64,000 bases of DNA from Sesamum alatum (taxonomy: Eukaryota; Streptophyta; Magnoliopsida; Lamiales; Pedaliaceae): positions 17,252,854-17,316,853 of the forward strand of contig JACGWO010000001.1 in assembly GCA_034509735.1 (NCBI GenBank). The letters are read 5' to 3'. Under the pieces are notes generated by a model. The model was not told the DNA's origin and made no database searches. It saw only the letters and a list, made by a program, of their open reading frames with translations. Made by a program: the position numbers and the translations under genes. Positions 10,959-20,989 of this stretch are shown here, piece by piece. Numbering within the stretch: the stretch's first letter is position 1; each line of letters opens with the position of its first letter.

Positions 10959-11267
10959 ATGGCCACCTACAACATTTCCCAAGGAGCAAGGAGTGAAGTC
11001 CTTGTGATGTACCGAGAATGCCTGCACAACCATGCAGCAACAACCACACCCATGGCTTATATTGTTGGTGGTTGTGGTCTATTTGAGGCCAGCGGCCCAA
11101 ATGGCATGGTCTGTGCTGCGTGTCGCTGCCACCGGAATTTCCACAGGCAATTATGCTTCTCAGAAGCACAGATTGACTCTCAAAATCCAGAAATATTGCT
11201 CTTAAAGTTGTTCTTTTATGTAGTTAAAAGAAAACAGAGCAGAATACTTGCACCAATCTCGTTCTAG
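10959..11267 (+). CDS. Finger-only ZF-HD derivative, MINI ZINC FINGER-like (102 aa)
   Basis: Residues about 18-63 repeat the ZF-HD dimerisation finger almost unchanged ([29 protein letters not shown]), with D to G before the GCG. At codon 64 the similarity to the ZF-HD gene stops. The next 40 or so bases match a noncoding sequence at 8930-8972, followed by an unrelated tail of about 38 residues ending at 11,267. The architecture is that of plant MIF proteins, which bind ZF-HD partners and block their DNA binding. Here it plainly arose by truncation of the neighbouring ZF-HD gene (inference). Finger differences from the A' copy are mostly silent, while the tail is not conserved. The start was chosen below the TATA box; an upstream in-frame ATG exists at 10,821. 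Confidence 0.65.
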   Translation: MATYNISQGARSEVLVMYRECLHNHAATTTPMAYIVGGCGLFEASGPNGMVCAACRCHRNFHRQLCFSEAQIDSQNPEILLLKLFFYVVKRKQSRILAPISF

Positions 11268-11999
11268 AAATATTGCTCCAATAGCAAAGAATGCTTCAAA
11301 TTTTGACCTTGGTTTGAGGGGAAAGATTCTAACTACTAACATCAGGAACATTGCGAATGTCACATAATGACAAATGCAAGAAGCCTAGAAGAGATAAATT
11401 TTCCTGAAGGACATAGGACAAATGCAAGAAGCTCCAGGAGCATGATACTTATTAGAACGATCATTAGGAGAAGTATGTGAAAATTTCAAGTATATATTTG
11501 CTAACATTAAGAAAGTAAACTCAAATCTCAATAGAGTTTCATCTGATACTTATTGGTATATGCTACATGGATTCTTTTTTCCCCCTTAAATCAATCAGTT
11601 GTCTTATTTAAATCAAAGCAGAACGACTGAAATACTTCTTAAAGTAGTCTGTCAAATCCTAGAGCTTGTTTTCATGAACATAAATCAGGCTTCAATAACT
11701 AGAACCTGATTTTTCCTTTGTGATTTTTTTATTTTTTTCCTACGGTGGAAAACAAATAAAAAAACTTAACAACTTCACATTACATTTAAAATCAATGATT
11801 ACCTCAGAGTAATCCACTGATCTCGTCTGTGGAGAAAAGAAGACCAACACAAATAACTATTCTTAAATCAACAACCAAAATGAATTGATAACTTGTACTC
11901 AGCTGAAATACAACAAAGTATTAAGTACTAACAGAAAAATCAATCACGCAACAGTTAAATACAGTTAACTTTGCTTGCGTACGTAAACGAAAGGCACAC
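11268..11999. other. Noncoding stretch; would be intron 2 of the HISN1 fragment
   Basis: No gene seen on either strand. On the minus strand a 24-nt segment at about 11,816-11,839 has a CTCCACAG acceptor and a GTAATC donor, but its translation is not that of the next HISN1 exon. Conserved in A' at about 56,415-57,260. Confidence 0.45.
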
Positions 12000-12390
12000 C
12001 TGAGGAATTTCCGCCACATACTGTCGTGGATTGACCTGTCTCACTGATAATTGACAATCCTGTACATAAAATAAAACGAGTTAACCTAGGAAAACCCTGC
12101 CGAACACCACAAAAAACTAACACTACCATAACAACATACCACAAACACATAATCGCAAAATCAGATACCTTGAGAAGATCAAGAGTGTCTGTTGCCATTC
12201 GACCTTTACTCGGCAATCCAAGCCGAACTTCATTCCTCTCCAAAGGCTTCTTATCCACATTCCCATTCACCACGGTAACTGGCGACGCCGCCGAGCAACA
12301 CGAAACGGAGAATTTCACGGAGACGCAGTTACTAGACGGCGAAATTGAAGCCGGCAAACTTTGCAGGAAGATCGTCCGCATGACAGGCAT
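12000..12390 (-). pseudogene. HISN1: ATP phosphoribosyltransferase (HISN1), exons 1-2 only
   Basis: Plant ATP phosphoribosyltransferase is the plastid enzyme that joins ATP and PRPP in the first step of histidine synthesis. Exon 1 (12,390 down to 12,169, 74 codons) encodes a Ser-rich transit-peptide-like start and then RLGLPSKGRMATDTLDLLK, the family's N-terminal signature. It ends at AAG with a GT donor. Exon 2 (12,059 down to 12,000) follows a proper AG acceptor and gives DCQLSVRQVNPRQYVAEIPQ, then a GT donor. Both boundaries are phase 0, as expected of a real intron. The remaining three quarters (catalytic core and regulatory ACT-like domain) are not found downstream on the minus strand, where the ZF-HD derivatives lie instead. 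A truncated 5' gene fragment, although exons 1-2 themselves look undamaged. Confidence 0.85.
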
Positions 12391-12766
12391 TTGTTTTCGA
12401 TCAAATTTACATAATTACAAATATTTTTTTATTATTTAAAAAATTATAAATAAATTTGTAAATAACTCATTTTAATACGTTTTTATATTGTAATTTACCA
12501 TTTACAAATTATATTTGGTCTACCCAAAACACTTTGTTTGGGGTGTTTCGGGAGATTTTAGCCCATTCACAACACGATTTTAATTACATACAAACATATA
12601 TATATATAGCAAATCAATAGTTGACAAAAATCAGTCAATTTTAACCGAATAATAATTTAGGGTGATTTTGAATTTTTTAATTTAAGAAAAAATCTCATTG
12701 GTTGAAATCTCATACATTTTAAATTAAAACTTAAATTTGTATTTATCTAAAAATCATATATTCAAG

Positions 12767-12778
12767 ATTAGTGTTTAT
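12767..12778. repeat. LINE target-site duplication, left
   Basis: ATTAGTGTTTAT, repeated at 14,139-14,150 after the poly(A) tail and present once in the unoccupied paralog at 28,487-28,498. Confidence 0.9.
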
Positions 12779-14138
12779 CGATGAGTTTGTAGGATGGTCG
12801 GGTCTCCATGCCAACTCGACCAAGAGCCAAGTTATTATTTCCAAATCTGCGTCGGTCGTTAAGGACTCCATCCTCGATATCCTTGGCTTCCAGGAAGGTG
12901 TATTGCCCATTCGGTACTTGGGTGTCCCGTTAAAATCGTCACGGCTTACCATCTCTGACTGTGAACCCTTGCTCCACCGCATTGATCAGACAATTAGAGG
13001 GTGGGCAGCCATAAATCTCTCGTATGCAGCTCATATCCAGCTCATCAAGTCTGTGTTATCGTCATTGCATATATTATTGGGCGAGTGCTTTCTTCTTGCC
13101 GAAGGGAATGGTCAAGTTAATTGAGAAAAGGTTCAGACAATTTCTCTGGCACGGGAGTGCATCCTCTGGAGTAGCTAAGGTCTCTTGGGACCAGATTTGC
13201 AGCAGCAAGGATTATGGGGGATGGGGAATTCGTAAGGTGGCCGTGATGAATGAGGCGTTGCTGAGTAAACACTTTTGGGATGTGATCCGGTTCAATGGCT
13301 CGTCTATTTGGGTGCAATGGCTCCAGCACTACCAGTTGGTGGACAAACCAATCTGGACGGCAAGTGATAAGGTTGGTTCATGGGGTTAGAGAAAATTGGT
13401 TTGGCTACGGGCACGTATAGGCCCGGCTGTGGGCTATATCGTCGGCAATGGAGAATTTATTTGGTTGTGGCATGACTCGTGACTTCCGGGAGGGTCGCTG
13501 ATTGAGAGGTTCTCGTGGGCGCCGCAAGCCACGGGGCTGCCGGGGGACGCATCACTTGCTTCGGTTATCACTGGAATATGTTCATCCTGTGGCTAACCAT
13601 TTTGGAGCGACTATCTCCGGAGATAGACCGTGGATAGAGGATGGGACGAAACTTTGTGTGTTGTGTGCGGATGGAGCGATTGAATCCCATGGACATCTAT
13701 TCTTTTAGTGTTTGTTCTCGAAAGCGTGCGTCTCCATGTTGCAGCGTAAGGTGAGGTTTTCTTGGCCGGAGGTCCGGTGGTCAAAGGGTATTGGTTGGAC
13801 AAGTAAGAGATGGAGAGGGTGTCACCTATGGAAAGCGACGCAGAGGGCTCTTCTGGCGTCCCTTGTTTATCATATATGGAAAACTCGTAATGCTAAACGG
13901 TTCGTGGGAGAAGATATTCATCCTCATGGGACGACTACCCGGGTGATCGAGGAAGTGAAGATGCAGTTGATGGGCGAAGAGCGGCGAGATACTTTACAAA
14001 CTGTTGCTTTACTTCGTGTTTGGAAACTACCCCGGCAAGGGGCTGTTTAGTTGTTAGCAGAGAGAGAGAGCTTGTATTGTGATTTACATTATTATTTTCT
14101 ACTTCTATGCAATTTACCTCTTCCAGAAAAAAAAAAAT
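12779..14138 (+). mobile_element. 5'-truncated LINE (L1-type), copy in block A
   Basis: The C-terminal part of ORF2: the end of the reverse transcriptase (GVPLKSSRLTISD, INLSYAAHIQLIKSVLSS, RFRQFLWHG) followed by part of the zf-RVT zinc-binding domain (CVLC, ESHGHLFF), ending at 14,050. A short 3' UTR and an A-tail at 14,127-14,137 follow, then the 12-bp target duplication. Broken by frameshifts near 13,060 and 13,100 and by stops near 13,389, 13,480 and 13,708. A piece of about 154 bp, still present in the copy at 61,662, is deleted at about 13,574. Dead on arrival by 5' truncation, as most LINE insertions are. Confidence 0.88.
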
Positions 14139-15134
14139 ATTAGTGTTTATTTGTACTAGATTATACCATCAAAATTAGGATACTAATCAAATTTGTATTT
14201 ATTTTAAACAATTGATATAAAAAAATATTTATCTTATTATTAATTATTTATTTTTATTTTAATTATATACTTTTCAGTCACTAAACTTATATCAATTTGT
14301 TGGTATATCTCATTTAGTAAATTCTTAATTTAATTAATCTGATAAAATCATTATCTTTTATAAGGTATATCTTTCATTAACATATTTTTTTTATGATTTT
14401 ATTTCGTTCATTGATATTGATAAAGTTAGTTTTTCATTTCATTCAAATTAATATTTTTTCTGTTTCTTAGTTTTTTTATTAGATTTGATTTTTAAGATTT
14501 CATTATTATTTAGGTTTAAAAAACATAGGTCAATACTTGATTTGTTTAGAAGATTATATTACAAAATACATTATCTCATCCTCTCCCATATGAATATTTT
14601 TTTCCTTAGTAAAATAATTTTTCGAATGTTGCTCTATCAAAATTTTAACAACAAATATATTGTAAGTTTCATAGGTTTGAATTTATTGCAATACAAAATG
14701 ACAGTCATACTTGATAAAATATATGAATTTTTTAATTTCAAATTTTGTTTATAATTTTTTCTAGAAAATAAAAAGACTTCTCTATGTATAACATGATAAC
14801 ATAATATTCAGTTATGTAAAAGGCACCCTGATAGAGAAGTGCTAGCTTCTTTTTCTGATGCATTTTCAAATTATTTTTTCTTTTGCTATTTGATATCCAA
14901 TTTCACCACGCTTATGCATTATTATTTTTGTGTTTTAGTTAATCCTCTTCTTTTTTAATCTTCTAAAATAGATTAAGTTTTGTATTTTTGACTGAATACT
15001 AATTTTTGGTGATTTTGAATTTTTGAATAATCAAGAAAGAAAATATTGATTAAAACCATCATCTGTTTTAAATAGATTAAATAGTTATCTTTGTAATTAT
15101 CCAAAATTTTATTTCCAAAATTAGAATTGAATTG

Positions 15135-15143
15135 TTTTAACTG
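15135..15143. repeat. Mutator target-site duplication, left
   Basis: TTTTAACTG, 9 bp as usual for Mutator elements. It recurs exactly at 23,190-23,198, with one change (TTTTAACGG) at 19,524-19,532, and once only in the empty paralog at 27,515-27,523 (complement). Confidence 0.9.
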
Positions 15144-15518
15144 GGGCAAAATATTTTTTTAGTCCTGTTAAACAAGGAGCGACTCGTTTTTGGTACCACT
15201 ATTTATGCAAGTATGGGTTTTGGTCCCATTAAACTCAAATTCAGGCTCATTTGGCCCCGACTGCACATGACTACTCGACTCCGTTAACTCTGTTAACTCC
15301 TCCATTTGGAGGGAAATGTCACGTGCAAATGCCAAAAAGGAGGGGAAATTGTTATATATTAGGGCTGAAGTCACCCTAATTCCATTACCCATTTTTTCTC
15401 TTTCATTTCTTCACAATTTGCTCTTCTTTTCGTCTCTTCTCTTCCTCACTTCATTCACCATTTTCCCTACTGTTTTTGTTTTAAATTTTTATTTTGGAGT
15501 ATAATAAGTTGCTGAAAA

Positions 15519-15806
15519 ATGCCATCTTCCTCCTCATCTACACAAAGAAGATGTTTTTACTATTGCGGGATACAAGCTCGGATGAGGACCTCATGGACAA
15601 ACCGAAATCCGAGAAGAAGATTCAACACTTGTGTGAACTCTATGACCCCAAATGGATGCAATTATTTTGAGTGGGAAGATGGCCCTATGTGTGAACGAGC
15701 CAAGATTGTGATTCCAGGTTTACTACGCAAGATAAATCAGTTAGAGGATGATGTAAAAGCAAAAGAAAAAGGCTTGAAGAAAAAGATGAAGAAATTGAAA
15801 TGTTGA
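15519..15806 (+). CDS. zf-GRF domain protein carried by the Mutator element (95 aa)
   Basis: A GRF-type zinc finger with a coiled-coil tail, an arrangement common in small plant proteins of unclear function; GRF fingers in other proteins bind single-stranded nucleic acid. Residues 12-58 show the signature: CFYYCGIQ, MRTSWTNRNP, RRRF, then C38 and C47, FEWEDGPMCERAK and IPGLLRKIN. C16, C38 and C47 are clear ligands. A Lys/Glu-rich helix (about 70-95) ends the protein. The glycine of the NPGRRF motif is Arg here but Gly in the copy at 60,672. A TATA-like TTATATATTAG lies at about 15,350. The 3' end overlaps the minus-strand transposase. The A' copy has lost the start (ATG to ATA). Possibly a captured host gene; expression unknown. 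Confidence 0.6.
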   Translation: MPSSSSSTQRRCFYYCGIQARMRTSWTNRNPRRRFNTCVNSMTPNGCNYFEWEDGPMCERAKIVIPGLLRKINQLEDDVKAKEKGLKKKMKKLKC

Positions 15807-18655
15807 AGATATGGCACTCAATGCATGGTTGCAAGGGATCCCCGTCAACTCCCATGATCTGCAAGAACATGTCTTTTCATGCAAATCAACTGTGTATCTT
15901 GCACCATCAAAACATTGTATCTCATAATGGGTATCATCCGACTTCATTAGGATGCAATCACTTGCTTTAGCCAAGTTCTTGTCCACAATCTTTTTTATTT
16001 TTGGGCAAAGTTTTTGCCTTCCCAAAGTCTCTTAGCCCTGTCCCTAAGTTGCTGCATTCTGCTCATGATAAATTCCCTGATCCACTCCAACATTGTTGAA
16101 GGTTCGTTTGGTTCAAATGAATGGAAAGGGGAAGTGAAAGGGGGAGGGGGAGGGGAAAGGGGAGGGGGAGGGAAAGAATAATAGTTTTCCTTTAAGTTGT
16201 TTGGTATGATTGGAAGGGAAGTAAATTTCAAATACTTCCCCTTGTTTGGTACGAGAAAAATAGATTGAGAAGAACAGACTAAGTTTTGTAATTTTACAGT
16301 TTAACCCTTTCTCTTCATTTTGTAGCAGAAAATAAACAAGTTAATATTATACTAATATCAAAGATTTAAAAACCTTATTAATAAAAATATATATCAAACA
16401 AGAACAATAATTCCAGTTTTACTAATGAAAATATTCATCAAAACGAATATTGTTCATTTATTCTAAACTATTTAATTTAAATAAAATAAAAATTACTACC
16501 AGCATCCTCAAATAAAGAATCCAAATTCAAATATCAACGCCTTTATTGGTACCAAAAACAAGTTTGTATATCATCTCCAGACGCATTAGAGAAGGCAATG
16601 CAAAGAAGGCACGCATTTTCACAGGATTCTTCAAAAAGTAAAGAACCACATCCACAAATAACGTAGAAGGAACGCCGATTAGGGGGAACACAATTAGGGA
16701 AATGATTATTCAATCAAGATTAATAGCAAATTCGCAATAATTTTTTTTGAAAAATCGCAAATACAAAGTATGTTTACCGGATTGTTGACTTCGACGTAGT
16801 AGTTTTTCTAGCGATTTGGTTATCTTTTCTCTGGTTATTATGTACGGTATGATCAGCGGGAAGAAAAAGAAAATTGGAGGGAAATAGATATATATAAGGG
16901 TAATAGAGTAAATAAAAAGAAAATATGTATTTTTTTTGTCTTTATAGCCTTATACGTCCACTTTTCCGCCCAATTCCGGACGGAAACGAAATTGGACTCC
17001 GGAGGAGTTTCATATACATCCAGTTTTACTTTCCCTCCATCTCTTCCTCCAAACCAAACACTAAATTTTTTCTTATACATCCTCTTTTACTTCCACTTCT
17101 CATATACCTCCACTTTTACATCCAACCAAACATACTCTAATACAGGCTTCTCTCTTGCTTCAAGGATATAACTGTTGAATGATTCACACAAGTTGTTGAT
17201 CAAAATACCACATTTTGGGTAAGTGCTGAAATAACTTTTTGACCACTGTGATGTCGGCTTGTCTTGCAACCACTCAAGACATCTAATATCCAAATCAGCT
17301 ATGTCTTGTATTGCTTTCTGAAACTGGCTGACTGTTGTCATTTTTGCTGCAAACCGTAAAGCCTTCTTGTACCCCAATCCCTTGAATCCTGCAGACGTCA
17401 TGTTCCCATGGAGATGTCTCACACATAATCGATTTTCTACACTTGGAAGGACCTTTTCAAATGCTGGTAGGAGGCCCTTTTGTTTGTCTGAAATGAATGT
17501 ATAGGTATCATCCCTTATAATGTTCAAATCTTCTTTCAAAAGTGTTAAAAACCATTCCCAATTGTTTTTGTTTTCACTCAAGACTACCGCATATGCAAGT
17601 GGGAATTGGTTATTGCTTGGGTCCACACCTACTGCCGATAGTACGGCACCTCCATGCGGGCCCTTTAAATGGCATCCATCGACACCAATGAAAGGCCTGC
17701 AACCACTTAGGAACCCCTTCTTTACAGCTGCAAAGCACACATAGAGCCTTTTGAACTTTCTCTTGCCAGTAGCATCAACCTCATCTAAGTTCAGGATGAT
17801 TGTGGAGCCAGGATTCTTCTTTCTTAATGCCTCAGCATAGTCCCACAATCTTGAATACTGTTCAGCATCATCTCCCTATATTTCTCGCAGACATCTCCTT
17901 TTTGTTTTGTACGCCTATTCCCTAGAAACATTGCACCTCAACTGTCTGATTACGTCCAGTCTGAAACCTTTGACATTTCTATTAGGATCAGATCTGAAAA
18001 CCTCCATATACCTTTGTGCTAGCCTATTTATCATGAGTGACAAACCTCATCTCATTTTCATGATCATCTTGTAGAAAACCAGCCTACTCGTCATCCTTGT
18101 CGATGTTAGCATCAAAGCACTCATCATCCTCAGCATAATCAACACTGTCCTCACCATCATACAAATCATTTTTAGAATCAGCAACCCATTCTGCATTTTC
18201 CCTATCCCAATCAACCCAATCAGCCCCTTCACCATCGCCACCCTCTTCTATTACCACAGCCTTCCCTTTATCTTTGTTCTTATGCACATGTTCTTCTTCA
18301 CCTTCCTTACGCACAGGTTCTTCTTCACCCTCACCCTCAATCTCAGCAACAGTTTTGGGGTCTCTAACTGCATCAAGGTATTTCTTAATCTCCCCCCATG
18401 GCCATCTATGAGTTGAAAAATGTCTGTTTCAAGTGTGAGTGCTCTAAACTTTTTCAACATATCAATTCTGAAGTAATTTTTCCTATCCAAATAGCTCAAC
18501 TGTTCGCAACACTTGTCAAGTATAAGCATTGAACAGGTTCCCTTATCAACAAAGTCAAAAACAATTTCAGACCCCCCCTCTATATTCAACAGTTGGCTGG
18601 AATACTAATTGACCCCCATGATGAATTCTTAAATTAGTAAGGAATTCATATTCAC
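15741..18655 (-). pseudogene. MULE transposase (MURA-type), broken
   Basis: Read from 18,655 downward, a TTTTCAG acceptor opens into the plant MULE N-terminal segment (FLTNLRIHHGG, then FDFVDKGTCSML) and an acidic linker (about 18,314-18,084). The sequence then jumps from MRF to INRLAQRYMEAFRSD, so the Mutator DNA-binding domain normally found between them is missing. The DDE region follows at 17,848-17,145 (VDGCHLKG, then FISDKQKGLLPAF, and NNLCESFNSYILEARE). The reading is cut at 17,137-16,100 by an insertion and resumes with WIREFIMSRMQQLRDRA and a SWIM zinc finger (CSCRSWELTGIPCNH) at about 15,830-15,890. Damage: an extra G near 18,575, a CAG-to-TAG stop near 17,880, the domain deletion and the insertion. 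It cannot make an active transposase. Confidence 0.88.
16100..17137. mobile_element. PIF/Harbinger-like non-autonomous insertion in the MULE transposase
   Basis: Inserted between codons that are contiguous in the A' copy (61,189). The ends AGGTTCGTTTGGTT and the complement GAGTATGTTTGGTT form imperfect inverted repeats. The flanking triplets TGA (16,097-16,099) and TAA (17,138-17,140) fit a TAA target duplication with one change. No transposase inside. It contains a G-rich run at about 16,141-16,173. A partial relative lies inverted at 43,217-43,440. The family assignment rests on the triplet target and the TGTTTGGTT end. Confidence 0.7.
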
Positions 18656-19523
18656 CTGAAAATATAAATAATAGCAAAAGTCAACCAAAATTACAAAAAA
18701 AAGAAGGGAAATAGACAAACATAATTTATTCAGCATGTTCCCTCAACAACACCCAACAAATAAACATAAACATTGTAATGGGACCACATTGCATATGGGA
18801 ATCTTACAAAGCGAAGGGGACCACAAAAATCAAGCATAAAAAGTTCTGTTAAATGGTACTTTAAACATTAAACAACAAGCGTCTTCATCATCCTCAAATC
18901 CACATTACAAAGAAAAAAAAAAATCCACCAAATCACGGTTTCAAGAGACCTCATACATCACAAAAGCACTAACTGAAAAACCACACCCACTTCATTCTAA
19001 CACCAACTACGAAAACAACATCACTAACCTAACAAAAATCAAAGCTTAAAGAATTTTCTAAGAAAAAAGAACTCACCATAATCAAGGAGGCCTGCGGACG
19101 CCAACCAAGACGGTCGAAAGATGGGCATCAGTGCCATTTCTTCCAACCAACCCAAAAATCCGACGTCCTTGCTCTCGGTTTCAGTTTTTCAACAATTTTT
19201 TTTGGCTGATTTCTTCTAGAATTAGGGATTTCAGTAGGGTTTTAGGTAGGAATTTTCTATCACTGAAATGGGGCTTTTTGGGCTTCAAACGTGATTTTCT
19301 TTTTTGTTCTTCAGACGAGAGTTCTTTTATGGGGGCACGTGACCTAACGTCCATTTAATGGACGTTAACGGAGTTAACAGAGTCAAGTAGAGTGCACATG
19401 ACTTGTTGGGGCCAAATGAGCCTGAATTTGGGTTTAATGAGACCAAAAAACCATACTTGCATAAATAGTGCTACCAAAAACGAGTCGCCCCCTATTTAAC
19501 GGGACTGAAATAATATTTTACCC

Positions 19524-19532
19524 TTTTAACGG
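19524..19532. repeat. Mutator target-site duplication, right (unit 1)
   Basis: TTTTAACGG directly after the right terminal repeat; one mismatch to the left copy. The unit 2 copy at 23,190 is exact, so the change happened in unit 1 after the duplication. Confidence 0.8.
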
Positions 19533-20989
19533 TCAAGGGAAACTTCCATTGGTTGAAAAAATCGTCTATTTTAAATATATTAAATATTTTATTTAAGTTA
19601 ATCAAAAATCTTATATCTAAAAACTATTATACTAATTTATTTTATATTTAAATATATTAAATATTTATTTTGTATTTATTCAAAATCTTATATCCAATAT
19701 TATAATACTATTCTAATTTGTATTTATCTTAAATTCAACATATCCCTATTGAACCACTTAGCCTATATTTAAGCCCTTTCAAAATTTTCGTCACTTATCT
19801 TGGTAGGTTTTGTCTTTGCTTTTTTCATTTTTCGCTCTTCTTTTTTGCTATTAAGGTAATTGGTTTATTCTTTATCATTGCTCACTAGCTATCGCCATGC
19901 ATGTTTTGCGTTCTCAAGTTTTTTAACCAGGTAATGTTTTTTTCTTCCTCATTCGTATTCATTTTGCAGCTTACTACTTTTATTTCATTCTCCAAATTTT
20001 CAAATTTTGTTCATTAAATTTCATGATTATTTATTTAAAACTCTTATTCAACGATATGTATTGACTAAAAGTATTTATGATATTTTCTCCAAAAAATTTC
20101 CGCCGTCCTTTAGTATTTAGTGATGTTTACATGTAGTTTCATATTAATTTTCCATTCTTAGGTATCTGTTATTGTGATTTTAAATTGTTACTATCTACTT
20201 ATTTCCTAATTTAGAAGTTCATCGTAGAAAATTCAACTTGATAGATGAATCAGTCATTAAAAAGTAATTTACTTTACAAGTTTTTATAATAATACTTGGG
20301 CATAACCTAAACTATTAGAATGTTTTATTATGTGGATATTGCTCTTACATCTTACATTTGAAGCATTCAAAATTTCTTAGTGTGCATATGTTTTCTTAGC
20401 ATATAATTTAGCAATATAAATATTTCTACTTTTTATTAATTATAAATGTTGTTCAATTTATTTTTTATGGAGAAAATCAAAAGTGATACTTTATTTTTTT
20501 TTTCCTTTAAAAAAATTAATTGCAAAAGGGACAATTTATTACGAATTACATTATTTTTTTCTAAGGGAAGTCCGTTTGTATCATAGGGCATATGATAGTT
20601 TCTGTTATATAATGTATTCACATTTATTATGTTTGATGGCGTGTTAATAATTAGGATTTGTGAGAGTGTATGAAGATTAAAATTGACAAAAGCAAATGAA
20701 ACTGACAAAAGGATAAATAAAATTATATGAAACTAATAAGTTCAATATCAAGTGAAAAATAATGACTTCAGGTTGAAAATTCAACAAGATAAAAGAAATT
20801 AGTCATTAAAAGGTAATTTGATGATTTTACAGTATATATGATGATTACTGGACATAAATCCAACTACTATAAATTTTTAATTATGTTATGTTCTATATGT
20901 TTCTAATTTCTTATTGTATGTTTTTATTGTTAGCATATGCTTTATTTGTTCTTAGTTTCATAAACTTCATTAAAATGGATCATTTAAAA
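19533..20989. other. Host-element sequence right of the MULE, noncoding
   Basis: AT-rich with no gene. Repeated at 23,199-24,653 and, inverted and diverged, at about 25,355-27,515. The ORF at 20,436-20,708 (-) shrinks or shifts in the other copies and is not supported. Confidence 0.65.

Larger units (their letters stand above)
1..17180 (+). repeat. Segmental duplication, copy A
   Basis: Collinear with 45,041-61,229 in the same orientation, with few substitutions and scattered small indels. Every feature from the Helitron end to the Mutator transposase is shared. Differences that break the collinearity are the PIF/Harbinger-like insertion at 16,100-17,137, present only here; the left end of the Mutator element, lost only in the other copy; and a longer GA repeat in the other copy. 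The left limit lies at or beyond the window edge. Confidence 0.93.
15144..19523 (-). mobile_element. Mutator-like element (MULE), full length with nested insertion
   Basis: Long terminal inverted repeats of more than 150 bp start GGGCAAAATATTTTTTTAG on the left and end TAATATTTTACCC on the right, covering the shared segments with TGGTACCACTATTTATGCA and TTAACGGAGTTAACAG. Flanked by a 9-bp target duplication (right copy with one mismatch). It contains a minus-strand transposase and a plus-strand zf-GRF ORF. The element is 4,380 bp, of which about 1,040 bp is a later PIF/Harbinger-like insertion. The transposase is broken, so the element is now non-autonomous. Confidence 0.9.
17326..20989 (+). 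repeat. Tandem duplication of about 3.66 kb, unit 1
   Basis: The unit starts inside the transposase (around GGCTG..TGTTGTC), runs through the right end of the MULE and its target duplication, and ends in host-element sequence (TTCATTAAAATGGATC). Unit 2 follows immediately at 20,990-24,653, offset 3,664. Similarity is high with scattered substitutions. The junction at 20,985-20,995 shares only GGCTG, so it looks like a microhomology or slippage event. Confidence 0.9.

Noticed and set aside
14485..14754. 88-codon ORF repeated in four host-element copies (also 27,887, 59,744, 63,514)
   Set aside because: Very Ile/Phe/Leu/Lys-rich as expected from AT-rich DNA. Start and end differ between copies and there is no known domain. 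Repetition reflects the repeat, not selection.
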